DNA of 26,705 nt from F23-D06 sp963603365 (GTDB lineage: Bacteria; Bacteroidota; Bacteroidia; Bacteroidales; WCHB1-69). Of the stretch, positions 1 to 8,206 are shown piece by piece (within the stretch, counting starts at the first letter, position 1; each line of letters opens with the position of its first letter). The stretch spans positions 1 to 26,705 of the forward strand of contig CAVCMI010000032.1 of NCBI GenBank assembly GCA_963603365.1, given 5' to 3'. The notes under the pieces are model-generated. The model saw nothing but the letters and a program-made list of their open reading frames with translations. It did no database searches and was not told the origin of the DNA. The position numbers and the translations under genes are program-made.

Positions 1-59
1 ACTTCGTGCGTATCATAACCGACAAGGGGACAGTCGTTAAACCGTTCACGAAACGATAG
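1..59 (+). CDS. 3' end of a gene, possible type IX secretion sorting-domain tail
   Basis: An open frame enters from the left edge (codons from base 3) and ends at TAG 57-59, encoding FVRIITDKGTVVKPFTKR. The pattern of a hydrophobic strand, then D-K-G-T, a second short strand and a basic end resembles the C-terminal sorting domain (type A) of proteins secreted by the Bacteroidota type IX system. Only 18 residues are visible, so the body of the protein is unknown. A terminator-like hairpin follows about 25 nt later, which supports this being a real gene end. The sorting-domain reading is inference from pattern only. Confidence 0.5.
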   Translation, partial: FVRIITDKGTVVKPFTKR

Positions 60-82
60 AACAATCAGCAATACGATTTCAG

Positions 83-128
83 GAGGGGTGATCCAAAAGG
101 TCAACCCCTCTTTTTCTTTCCTTTTTTT
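83..128 (+). terminator. Rho-independent terminator after the 5' gene fragment
   Basis: GAGGGGT (83-89) pairs with ACCCCTC (104-110). A second short pairing of ATCC with GGT may close the loop. A long T-rich run (111-128) follows. It separates the left-edge gene from the next transcription unit. Confidence 0.7.
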
Positions 129-254
129 ATCGGACAGCAATGAGAAAAAAAACGGTGAACAAGATGAAAACAACCATTCGCCCACAGGAAGGGACGGTTG
201 TGCTACGACAGTTGGTTTTCTTGAATCTATGCATGGAGGCTTTTCATACATAGA

Positions 255-286
255 TTTGTCCTTTTTGAAAGTAAATGCTATCTTTG
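255..286 (+). promoter_or_regulatory. Bacteroidota promoter for the ABC ATPase gene
   Basis: TTTG (255-258), 20 nt, then TATCTTTG (279-286) is a full match to the Bacteroidota primary sigma consensus (TTTG near -33, TAnnTTTG near -7). Transcription would start near 293, about 20 nt before ATG 313. The rest of 60-312 holds only the terminator above and no convincing gene. Confidence 0.75.
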
Positions 287-312
287 CAGCCTTTATCATT
301 AATGCCAGTGCC

Positions 313-1059
313 ATGTCTATCATCGTCAACAATGTCAGCAAGGTTTTCGGGAAGCAATATGCCTTGAACAACGTTAGTTTTGAAGCAAAAAAGGGGGAGA
401 TTGTCGGCTTTCTCGGACCTAACGGTGCCGGCAAGACTACTATGATGAAAATCATCACATGCCTCATTCCCCCTACCCAAGGAAACGTCACCGTCTGTGG
501 GCTTGACATCTGGAAAGATTCGCTTGCCTTGCGAGAGAGAATAGGATACCTGTCGGAGGCCAACCCGCTCTATTACGACATGTATGTGCGTGAGTTCCTG
601 CAGTTCATTGCCGGCATCCACCACCTCAAAGAGGCAAAAGCAAAGGTGGCTGACATTATTGAGAAGACCGGACTTGTTCCTGAAGAGCACAAGAAGATCG
701 GAGCCCTCTCGCGTGGCTACAAGCAGCGCGTTGGCATCGCCCAAGCGCTCATCCACGACCCCGAAGTGCTGATCTTGGACGAACCCACCACCGGCCTCGA
801 CCCTAACCAGCTTGTTGAGATCCGCGACCTGATCCGCACCTACGGCAAAGACCGCACCGTACTGCTATCTACACACATCATGCAGGAGGTACAGGCATTG
901 TGCGACCACGTCATCATCATCAACAAAGGCAAAATCGTGGCCGACGCCAAAGTGTCGGAACTGCCCCGGATGGCCGACAAAATGGGGCTGCGCCACTCTT
1001 CTGAACTCAATGTCCCCGAAATGGAACGCCTTTTCCAGGCACTCACCTCCCAAGACTGA
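313..1059 (+). CDS. ABC transporter ATP-binding protein, GldA-like
   Basis: 248 aa cytoplasmic ATPase subunit. Walker A GPNGAGKTT is near residues 35-43, the ABC signature LSRGYKQR at 132-139, and Walker B LILDEPTT with D156/E157; a switch histidine follows in LLSTHIM. The sequence closely fits the GldA/CcmA-type exporter ATPases common in Bacteroidota. An upstream in-frame extension from 88 exists, but ATG 313 is chosen because the promoter predicts a start near 293 and the family begins with a strand like MSIIVNNVSKVFG. No permease gene is adjacent, so the transported substrate cannot be read from the context. The stop lies 7 nt before the next gene, suggesting co-transcription. Confidence 0.88.
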   Translation: MSIIVNNVSKVFGKQYALNNVSFEAKKGEIVGFLGPNGAGKTTMMKIITCLIPPTQGNVTVCGLDIWKDSLALRERIGYLSEANPLYYDMYVREFLQFIAGIHHLKEAKAKVADIIEKTGLVPEEHKKIGALSRGYKQRVGIAQALIHDPEVLILDEPTTGLDPNQLVEIRDLIRTYGKDRTVLLSTHIMQEVQALCDHVIIINKGKIVADAKVSELPRMADKMGLRHSSELNVPEMERLFQALTSQD

Positions 1060-1066
1060 CAAAAAC

Positions 1067-2353
1067 ATGTACCGTCTGCAGCAACCCTTATACAAGTCCG
1101 GCGACCATTACATTGCCATAGACTTTGAACAGGCTTTCCAAGCCGTCGCGGCACAGATGTCCGGGGTTCAGGCAAACCGCACGCTGTTCATGACCTCGGG
1201 CGACTACTCTAACGAGGAACTCTATCTGTTGCAACGACTTGCCCGTGCCGGCTTCAACACCAATGCGATAGCATCGTTCGACTACTACCGCCGCGGCACC
1301 GCTTTCTGCTGGGACAAAAACGACATTGTGCCGCTGGCCGAACTGTGCGGTTCCGATGTCTTCTTCACCATGCTAAACCCCGCCGCTGACATACCTGCCC
1401 AAGAGCCGCTGCTCAACATACTGAACAGTTGCCCTTCTACGCCACGCTACAATTTCAACACCCCGGAAACGCTGAACATAAAAGACTTTGGTGCTTTCTT
1501 CCGCTGTGTGAACCGCTACCTCATTGAAAACGGCCTCGACAAGGGCATCTATGTAGAGGGGCTTGGCAAAGACTATGGCCAGTACAAAGACCGGATCCTG
1601 ACCGACAGCCTTGACTTGCTGCTCGGCATCAATGGGCTACATAAGAATGACATACAAGAATTTGCTGACCATCTTCGCCTTTTCAAAGCTCCGGTGTTCC
1701 TGTTTTGGGAACGCTATTTGGACGGGCGCGGCGCCATAGAACTGGAGAACCTCTGCATGCTGCTTGACATCCAAGCCAAGCCTGCGGCAGGGTTTCATTG
1801 CGTCAAAGCGGAACCCAACTCGCAAGGGCTCTTTGACATGGGCATCACGCCCCAGTTATGTGTAGGCGGCATACCTTTTGAGGAAACAAACGCCGCGCTT
1901 ATGGAAAAGATATACGGGAAGCCCGCACAAACCGAGGTTGTGGACGTGCCGTCACGCCTTGCCGCCAAGGATTTTGACGCGTGCTTGTTGTTCAATGCCG
2001 GCGGAGGTGCAATCCCCGAGGACGTAACAGCAGCCGCACACCATTGCCGGTTCTCGGCCCTTCAGACCGTCTTCATTGGCGACACGGCAACCCAAAGGCC
2101 CATGTTTGACCTGCTGCTGCCCGCATCGCTGCCCAGTGAAGTGGAGGGCACCTATACCGACAGCGGCCGTGTGCCCCACCGCAACCGGGCCTCCGAAAAC
2201 TGCCCGCTGCCTTTCACGACAACTCAAATGCTCTCCCGCATCAGCCGCAAATGCGGACTGCCCGATCTTGAAGACACCAACGACATCTTTCTGGAATACA
2301 TCTCCTTCTTCCAAGGGGGATGCCACAGCAAAAACAGGCATTTCTTTAGATAA
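1067..2353 (+). CDS. Molybdopterin-oxidoreductase-like protein without Fe-S motif
   Basis: 428 aa. The C-terminal stretch LLLPASLPSEVEGTYTDSGR resembles the 'LPA...EkdGTytN..gRvq' strand of molybdopterin oxidoreductases and NuoG-type subunits, and the central alpha/beta pattern fits the same fold. The N-terminal [4Fe-4S] cysteine motif of catalytic members is absent, so it may be a degenerate or structural relative rather than a redox enzyme. The start at 1067 gives an N-terminus MYRLQQPLYKSGDHY and lies 7 nt after the ATPase stop; the longer frame from 1010 would overlap that gene by 50 nt. Function is not established. It sits in a tight same-strand run ending in sppA. Confidence 0.6.
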   Translation: MYRLQQPLYKSGDHYIAIDFEQAFQAVAAQMSGVQANRTLFMTSGDYSNEELYLLQRLARAGFNTNAIASFDYYRRGTAFCWDKNDIVPLAELCGSDVFFTMLNPAADIPAQEPLLNILNSCPSTPRYNFNTPETLNIKDFGAFFRCVNRYLIENGLDKGIYVEGLGKDYGQYKDRILTDSLDLLLGINGLHKNDIQEFADHLRLFKAPVFLFWERYLDGRGAIELENLCMLLDIQAKPAAGFHCVKAEPNSQGLFDMGITPQLCVGGIPFEETNAALMEKIYGKPAQTEVVDVPSRLAAKDFDACLLFNAGGGAIPEDVTAAAHHCRFSALQTVFIGDTATQRPMFDLLLPASLPSEVEGTYTDSGRVPHRNRASENCPLPFTTTQMLSRISRKCGLPDLEDTNDIFLEYISFFQGGCHSKNRHFFR

Positions 2354-2371
2354 TCACCCATAATCCTGACT

Positions 2372-4192
2372 ATGAACATAACCTACACTCAAGACGTTCA
2401 GCCCGACAACAAGCCTTTCAAACCCGAAAGCCGCGCCCGCAAGTTCTGGCGCATCGTTTTCGGGTCAATGCTCGGATTCTTCCTCTCTTCAGTCATCGTT
2501 TCCGTGCTCTATTTCATCATGTTCATCAGCATGTTTGCAGCGCTGTCTGCCACCTCGCAAGACACCACAACCATATCTGACAACAGCATACTGAAAATTG
2601 ACTTGGGCATGCCTGTCAGCGAACGTTCATACGAAACCCCCTTCGACAAGTTCAACAACTATTACAACTCCGGACTCGGACTCGATGACATTCTGGCTTC
2701 CATCAAAAATGCCGCCACCGACCCTAAGATCAAGGGCATATACATCAACTCCGCAGCCGCATTCGGGTCGCCCGCAACTTTAAAAGAAATCCGCGACGCC
2801 CTCCTTTCGTTCAAACAGTCGGGCAAATTCATTTACGCATACAGCGACTATTATTCGCAAAACGGCTACTACATCGCCTCTGTGGCCGACAAGGTTATCC
2901 TGAACCCGGCCGGCATGCTGGAATTCAAAGGATATGCCGTTCAAGTTATGTTTTACAAAGGATTCATCGACAAGATGGACATTGACGTGCAGATTGTGCG
3001 GCACGGCCAATTCAAGAGTGCCGTCGAGCCCTACATCCTCGACAAAATGAGCGAGGCAAACCGCGAACAGATGACGGTGCTGACCAACTCTTTGTGGGAG
3101 ACATTCCTTGCCGACATTTCCAAAAACAGACACGTGTCAGCCGACAGCCTCAACCTCATAGCCGACAAGTTGCTTGGCTTCATGCCGGAAGAAGCCCTTC
3201 GGCTGCGACTGGTTGACAAACTTGGCTATGCCGGCGATGCCGAGAAACTGATGAAAGAGCACACCGGCACAGACAATCTTAAACTTGTCTCGATCAACAC
3301 CTACAAAGGCTCCTTCAACAGGTCAAACAAGGCTACAGACAAAATTGCCGTCGTATATGCCACGGGCAACATCCGTGACGGCAAGGGCGACGACAACAAC
3401 GGCATCTACTCCGAAAGTTTCATCAAAGAACTTAGGAAAGCTGCTGATGACAAGGGGGTGAAAGCCATCGTACTGCGCATCAACTCCCCCGGCGGAAGCG
3501 CCATCGCCTCCGAGAACATCTGGCAAGAAATCGAAAGAATCAAACAGTCAGGCAAGACTGTCGTGACCTCAATGGGCGACTATGCCGCGTCAGGCGGTTA
3601 TTACATTGCCTGCAATTCCGACTACATCTTCGCACAGCCCAACACGCTGACCGGCTCCATCGGTGTTTTCGGCATGATGCCCTCCGTGCAGAATTTCCTG
3701 AAAAACAAACTCGGCATCACCATAGACAGGGTCACGTCGAACACCCATTCTGACTACGGCACAGGATTCCGCACTTTTGACCCGGAAGAGATGTCGGTAA
3801 TGCAGCGCTCCGTCGAACAGACATACGCCACCTTCACCGGTCGTGTCGCTGACGGCCGCAACCTTGCCAGAACGTATGTGGACAGCATCGGACAAGGACG
3901 CGTATGGGCGGGCAAAGACGCGATGGAACTTGGCTTGGTGGACAATTTGGGATCATTGGACGATGCCGTCGCCAAAGCCGCCCAACTGGCAGGACTCGCC
4001 GACTACGCCACGGTTGCCTATCCGAAACAGAAACCTTGGTACTCACGATTGTTCAGCAGCAACGACGACGAGGTGACGGCTGCCCTAAAAGCAAAACTCG
4101 GAAAACTCTATTTCACCTACGAAGGCATCGACCAAATTCTCTCGCAAGAAGGGGTTCAGGCCCGCATGCCGATGAACATCTCTATCCAATAA
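2372..4192 (+). CDS. sppA: Signal peptide peptidase SppA, 67K type
   Basis: 606 aa membrane serine protease that degrades cleaved signal peptides. One N-terminal membrane segment (about residues 28-52) anchors two tandem S49 domains. The Ser/Lys dyad is present: Lys215 in HGQFKSAVEPY of the first domain and Ser407 in GDYAASGGYYIA of the second, spaced as in E. coli SppA. The length matches the long (67K) family. The gene starts 18 nt after the preceding stop and 18 nt separate its stop from the next start, so it is probably in one operon with its neighbours. Confidence 0.93.
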   Translation: MNITYTQDVQPDNKPFKPESRARKFWRIVFGSMLGFFLSSVIVSVLYFIMFISMFAALSATSQDTTTISDNSILKIDLGMPVSERSYETPFDKFNNYYNSGLGLDDILASIKNAATDPKIKGIYINSAAAFGSPATLKEIRDALLSFKQSGKFIYAYSDYYSQNGYYIASVADKVILNPAGMLEFKGYAVQVMFYKGFIDKMDIDVQIVRHGQFKSAVEPYILDKMSEANREQMTVLTNSLWETFLADISKNRHVSADSLNLIADKLLGFMPEEALRLRLVDKLGYAGDAEKLMKEHTGTDNLKLVSINTYKGSFNRSNKATDKIAVVYATGNIRDGKGDDNNGIYSESFIKELRKAADDKGVKAIVLRINSPGGSAIASENIWQEIERIKQSGKTVVTSMGDYAASGGYYIACNSDYIFAQPNTLTGSIGVFGMMPSVQNFLKNKLGITIDRVTSNTHSDYGTGFRTFDPEEMSVMQRSVEQTYATFTGRVADGRNLARTYVDSIGQGRVWAGKDAMELGLVDNLGSLDDAVAKAAQLAGLADYATVAYPKQKPWYSRLFSSNDDEVTAALKAKLGKLYFTYEGIDQILSQEGVQARMPMNISIQ

Positions 4193-4210
4193 CCAAAACC
4201 GACTCCCGTT

Positions 4211-5020
4211 ATGAATCCAGACTTCTTCACTTCAGCATTTCATATTTACCTGTACGTCATGATTGGCCTTGCCGCCGTCGTGTTCGTAGCGCTTTATTTC
4301 GTCACAGCCGGGTACGGCGCGTTCACCTCCAGCAAGTGGGGCAAAGCCATCAACAACAAACTGGCGTGGTTTCTGATGGAGTTCCCCATCTTCATCGCCA
4401 TGATTATCCTATGGCTTGCCTCTCCGCACCGCTTTAGCCTCGTCCCCATGGTATTCTTGCTCATCTTTGAAATACACTATTTCCAGCGTTCCCTCATCTT
4501 CCCTTGGATCATGAAAGGAAAGAAGAGCAAAATGTCGCTGGCAGTGATGTTTATGGGCATCGCCTTCAATATTCTCAATGCCATGATGCAAGGGTACTGG
4601 ATCTTTTTCGAGTCTTTCAACTGCAACTACCGCGTCTTAGGTCTCTCCTACACAGACACGGCTTGGCTTTGGTCGCCGCAGTTCATCATCGGCGTCATCA
4701 TCTTCTTCGGGGGCTTTTACATCAACCTCCGCTCCGACTATATCATCCGACACCTCCGCAAAAGCGATGACGACACGAACCACTACCTGCCTTCGGGTTT
4801 CATGTTCAACTATGTGACAAGTGCCAACTATCTGGGCGAACTGCTTGAGTGGCTTGGCTTCGCCATCCTCACCTGGTCACTGTCGGGACTGGTTTTCTTC
4901 ATCTGGACTTTCGCCAACCTTGTGCCCCGTGCCAACTCCATCTACAAAAGATACTGCAAAGAATTCGGCCCCGAAATGGAGACCCGCAAGCTGAAACGGA
5001 TTTTTCCGTTTATCTATTAA
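4211..5020 (+). CDS. Steroid 5-alpha-reductase family membrane protein
   Basis: 269 aa integral membrane protein with about six hydrophobic segments spread over its length. The C-terminal block FNYVTSANYLGELLEWLGFA followed by FANLVPRANSIYKRY matches the NADPH-binding C-terminal domain of 3-oxo-5-alpha-steroid 4-dehydrogenases (the P/A-N-Y-x-G-E, W-x-G and L-x-P-R-A elements). In bacteria the natural substrate of such proteins is often unknown; a lipid or steroid double-bond reduction is inferred from family only. It lies between sppA and murF on the same strand with short gaps. Confidence 0.8.
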   Translation: MNPDFFTSAFHIYLYVMIGLAAVVFVALYFVTAGYGAFTSSKWGKAINNKLAWFLMEFPIFIAMIILWLASPHRFSLVPMVFLLIFEIHYFQRSLIFPWIMKGKKSKMSLAVMFMGIAFNILNAMMQGYWIFFESFNCNYRVLGLSYTDTAWLWSPQFIIGVIIFFGGFYINLRSDYIIRHLRKSDDDTNHYLPSGFMFNYVTSANYLGELLEWLGFAILTWSLSGLVFFIWTFANLVPRANSIYKRYCKEFGPEMETRKLKRIFPFIY

Positions 5021-5059
5021 CCTGAACGCCGCAATATCAACGGTTGACTTTACAGCGTC

Positions 5060-6325
5060 ATGAAAAACCCGAACATCGATGAAATCTATGGCTTGTACCT
5101 TAGCCATCCCCGCATCTGCACAGACACGAGGAACATCATACCCGACTCCTTATTCATTTGTCTGAAAGGCGCGAACTTTGACGGCAACCGGTTTGCCGCC
5201 GCCGCACTTGAACAAGGGGCGGCCTACGTTGTCACCGAAGACGAATCGCTTTCGGGAGAGCCGCATTGCATTGTCGTGAACGACGCGCTCGGCACGCTCC
5301 AGCAGTTAGGGGCCTTTCACCGGCAAAGGCTCACCATCCCCGTCATCGGAATCACCGGCACCAACGGCAAAACCACAACCAAGGAACTGACGGCCGCCGT
5401 GCTGAGCCAACGTTACAGGACTGCTTTCACGCAGGGCAACCTCAACAACCACATCGGCGTGCCGCTTACGTTACTTGCTATCAAACCCAGCGATGAAATC
5501 GCCATCGTAGAAATGGGCGCGAACCATCCCGGAGAGATTGCCGCATTGTGCCGCATTGCCCGACCCGGCTTCGGACTCATCACCAACATCGGCAAAGCCC
5601 ACATCGAGGGTTTTGGCTCTGTAGAAGAAATCATACACACAAAAAAGGCTCTTTACGAGTCTGTCATGGCAGACGGCGGCACCCTGTTCGTCAACAAGAA
5701 CGATGCAACATTGTGTGCTGACCTGCACTACAACAAGACCGTCTATTACGCGGAGGACGCATCAAACCGCATTACGGACATGTCGCCCTACCTCAGCGTC
5801 ACCATTGGCTGCACGTCTGTAAACACTCTCCTGACAGGAGGTTACAACCTTGACAACATCTTGGCCGCCGCCGCCGTCGGTCGCCATTTCGGCATATCGC
5901 AGGCAGAGACGGCACGCGCTATCGGCCAATTCACGCCAGCCAACCACCGATCGCAGGTTGTCCGGCACAAGGGCAACACAATCATTGCCGACTATTACAA
6001 CGCCAACCCTACCAGCATGGAGGCCGCGCTCCGCAACCTTGCCGCCATCAGACATCCCCGCAAAATGGCCATCCTCGGCGACATGAGGGAACTGGGGACC
6101 ATCAGCGGCGAGGAGCACCGCCGCATCATCGCGCTCTGCCAACAACTTGGCATCCCTGCCGTTTTTGTCGGCCCCGAATTCTGCCGGCAACACCCCGACC
6201 GCTGCTACGCGGATGTTGAAAGCCTTAACCGAGCCTTGGCAGAACAGCACATATCCGACACGATGATTCTCGTAAAGGGCTCCAACGCCATGCATCTTGA
6301 CCGACTGACTGCCATCCTGCCATGA
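5060..6325 (+). CDS. murF: UDP-MurNAc-tripeptide--D-alanyl-D-alanine ligase
   Basis: 421 aa cytoplasmic Mur ligase that adds D-Ala-D-Ala to the UDP-muramoyl-tripeptide, the last soluble step of peptidoglycan precursor synthesis. The ATP loop GITGTNGKTTTKE lies at residues 97-109. The central NNHIGVPLTLL and EMGANHPGEIA blocks and the C-terminal DYYNANPTSMEAAL (from D311) are typical of MurF rather than MurE or MurC. Length is normal for Bacteroidota MurF. Its stop overlaps the anmK start by 4 nt (ATGA), implying translational coupling of cell-wall synthesis with muropeptide recycling. Confidence 0.95.
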   Translation: MKNPNIDEIYGLYLSHPRICTDTRNIIPDSLFICLKGANFDGNRFAAAALEQGAAYVVTEDESLSGEPHCIVVNDALGTLQQLGAFHRQRLTIPVIGITGTNGKTTTKELTAAVLSQRYRTAFTQGNLNNHIGVPLTLLAIKPSDEIAIVEMGANHPGEIAALCRIARPGFGLITNIGKAHIEGFGSVEEIIHTKKALYESVMADGGTLFVNKNDATLCADLHYNKTVYYAEDASNRITDMSPYLSVTIGCTSVNTLLTGGYNLDNILAAAAVGRHFGISQAETARAIGQFTPANHRSQVVRHKGNTIIADYYNANPTSMEAALRNLAAIRHPRKMAILGDMRELGTISGEEHRRIIALCQQLGIPAVFVGPEFCRQHPDRCYADVESLNRALAEQHISDTMILVKGSNAMHLDRLTAILP

Positions 6326-7389
6326 AAACCCTGACCAACTGCACCGGCCTCGGCATCATGTCAGGCACTTCCCTTGACGGCATAGACATGGCACTTTGCA
6401 CCTTCCACAGCGAAGGCAACCGTCTTGAATGCCGCATCATACGCGCCTGCACCGTGCCTTACGCACCCGACTTCCGTAAAAGGCTTGCCAATGCCACAGG
6501 ACTTTCAGCCATAGAATATGCCCGCTTGGACATCGCCTTAGGACAACTGACAGCACAGCACATCAACCAATGGATCGGCAACGGCAACAAACCCGACTTC
6601 ATAGCCTCGCACGGGCACACCATATTCCATGACCCAGCCGCCGGCCTTACCGCCCAGATCGGCAGTGGCGCAGTCATCGCCGCCCACACGGGCATCACTA
6701 CCGTTTGTGACTTCCGGACTGGCGACGTAGCATTGGGCGGACAAGGTGCTCCGCTTGTGCCCATCGGCGATGAACTGCTGTTCGGACAATACGATGCATG
6801 CCTCAACCTGGGCGGTTTCTCCAACATCTCGTACCGCAACGGCGAGCAGCGACAAGCGTTCGACATAGCCCCATGCAATATGGCTCTTAACATGCTGGCT
6901 GAAATGCTCGGACAACCGTTTGACTTCAACGGCGAGACCGCACGCACCGGTCAACTGATACCCGAACTGTGCACCGAACTCGACAAACTCAACTATTACA
7001 GGCTTCCTCCGCCAAAATCATTGGGCAAGGAGTGGTTTGAAGCCTGCTTCAGCCCCATATTGAGCCAATTCCTGAAAACACATCCCGTTCAAGACTGCCT
7101 CAGAACTGTAGTAGAACACATTGCAAGGCAAATAGCCGGTGCTGTGCCGCATTCTTCAACCTCAATGCTGACTACCGGCGGCGGCGCACACAACGCCTTC
7201 CTCATCGAACGCCTGAAAGAGATTTGGGGCGGTCAAGTAATTGTTCCCGACTCGCTGACCATCGACTACAAAGAGGCACTGGTGTTTGCATTTCTCGGAT
7301 TGTTGCGGCTGAAAGGGAAAGAAAACTGCCTCAAAAGCGTCACCGGCGCCAGCCGGAACTGCTGTGGCGGAGCCGTTTATGCTGTTTAA
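6322..7389 (+). CDS. anmK: Anhydro-N-acetylmuramic acid kinase
   Basis: 355 aa sugar kinase that phosphorylates 1,6-anhydro-MurNAc with ring opening, returning cell-wall turnover products to MurNAc-6-phosphate. Family marks are GIMSGTSLDGID at residues 11-22, the DFRTGDVALGGQGAPLVP block, LNLGGFSNIS, DIAPCNMALN, and the C-terminal TTGGGAHN phosphate-binding loop. It overlaps murF by 4 nt. No clear terminator follows before the tonB gene, whose own -7 box lies at 7441-7448. Confidence 0.95.
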   Translation: MKTLTNCTGLGIMSGTSLDGIDMALCTFHSEGNRLECRIIRACTVPYAPDFRKRLANATGLSAIEYARLDIALGQLTAQHINQWIGNGNKPDFIASHGHTIFHDPAAGLTAQIGSGAVIAAHTGITTVCDFRTGDVALGGQGAPLVPIGDELLFGQYDACLNLGGFSNISYRNGEQRQAFDIAPCNMALNMLAEMLGQPFDFNGETARTGQLIPELCTELDKLNYYRLPPPKSLGKEWFEACFSPILSQFLKTHPVQDCLRTVVEHIARQIAGAVPHSSTSMLTTGGGAHNAFLIERLKEIWGGQVIVPDSLTIDYKEALVFAFLGLLRLKGKENCLKSVTGASRNCCGGAVYAV

Positions 7390-7440
7390 AACTTTTCATA
7401 AAAAAAACAGTTGCAACAGGCTGCGAACAGAGAAAAATAT

Positions 7441-7448
7441 TACTTTTG
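7441..7448 (+). promoter_or_regulatory. -7 box (TACTTTTG) upstream of the tonB-family gene
   Basis: TACTTTTG fits the Bacteroidota TAnnTTTG -7 element and lies 48 nt before the start at 7496. The nearest upstream TTG (7411-7413) is 27 nt away, longer than the 20 nt seen at other promoters here, so the -33 element is weak. Confidence 0.5.
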
Positions 7449-7495
7449 CCGTCCTTGAACTGAAATAATTTGAAACCTTAAAAAGTCATAAGATT

Positions 7496-8185
7496 ATGAT
7501 AACAAAGAAAAACGACAAAGGTAATCTGGAGAACAAGAGAACAATGTTCCTCCTGATTGGATTCATCGTTGTATTGGCTTTGGTTTATGCTGGGTTTGAA
7601 CTGTTTGCGAATGAGGATAAAGCCCCGGCCTTTACTATGGAAGAAGATGAGTTCATTGAAGTAAAAGACGAGGATGTCATTGCTACCGACCAGACTCCCC
7701 CACCGCCGCCAGAGCCCGTACACCAGCAACAAGCTGTCGTGCTCAATATTGTTGAAGACAACATCAAAGTCAATACCGATTTGGATTTCGGTCAGGATAT
7801 CTTCGAAGATGATGTCATACCTGAAATTGAAGACGAGGTTGTTGAAGTCATTGAAGAAGCCGCAGACGATACGCCTCCCGTCTATTTTACGGAAGATATG
7901 CCGGAGTTCCCGGGCGGAAGCGAGGCTCTCTACTCATTCCTCGGCAAAGAGATTCAGTATCCTGAAGTGGCCCGTAACAACGGCATCACCGGTACCGTGT
8001 TAGTAGAATTTGTGGTAGAGCGCGACGGACGCGTAAGCAATGCAAAGGTGAAAGTGCCCTTGTACCCCGACTGCGACAAAGAGGCCGTACGTGGCATCAT
8101 GGCAATGCCAAAATGGAAACCCGGCAAGAATATGGGGAAACCTGTACGCTGCTTCTTCCAAGTGCCAGTAACATTCAGAATGTAA
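7496..8185 (+). CDS. TonB-family energy transducer
   Basis: 229 aa. A cytoplasmic lysine-rich start is followed by one membrane segment (about 17-37), an acidic periplasmic linker with TPPPPPEP near 67-74, and a C-terminal TonB domain (from about 140) with PEFPGGSEALYSFL, YPEVARNNGITGTVLVEFVV and MPKWKPGKNMGKPV. The family passes proton-motive force from ExbB/ExbD to outer-membrane TonB-dependent transporters. No exbBD or receptor gene is beside it, so its partner is unknown. The stop lies only 21 nt before the first CRISPR repeat, leaving no room for a leader on that side. Confidence 0.92.
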   Translation: MITKKNDKGNLENKRTMFLLIGFIVVLALVYAGFELFANEDKAPAFTMEEDEFIEVKDEDVIATDQTPPPPPEPVHQQQAVVLNIVEDNIKVNTDLDFGQDIFEDDVIPEIEDEVVEVIEEAADDTPPVYFTEDMPEFPGGSEALYSFLGKEIQYPEVARNNGITGTVLVEFVVERDGRVSNAKVKVPLYPDCDKEAVRGIMAMPKWKPGKNMGKPVRCFFQVPVTFRM

Positions 8186-8206
8186 TCAGTTCAAGTTTTC
8201 AATCAA

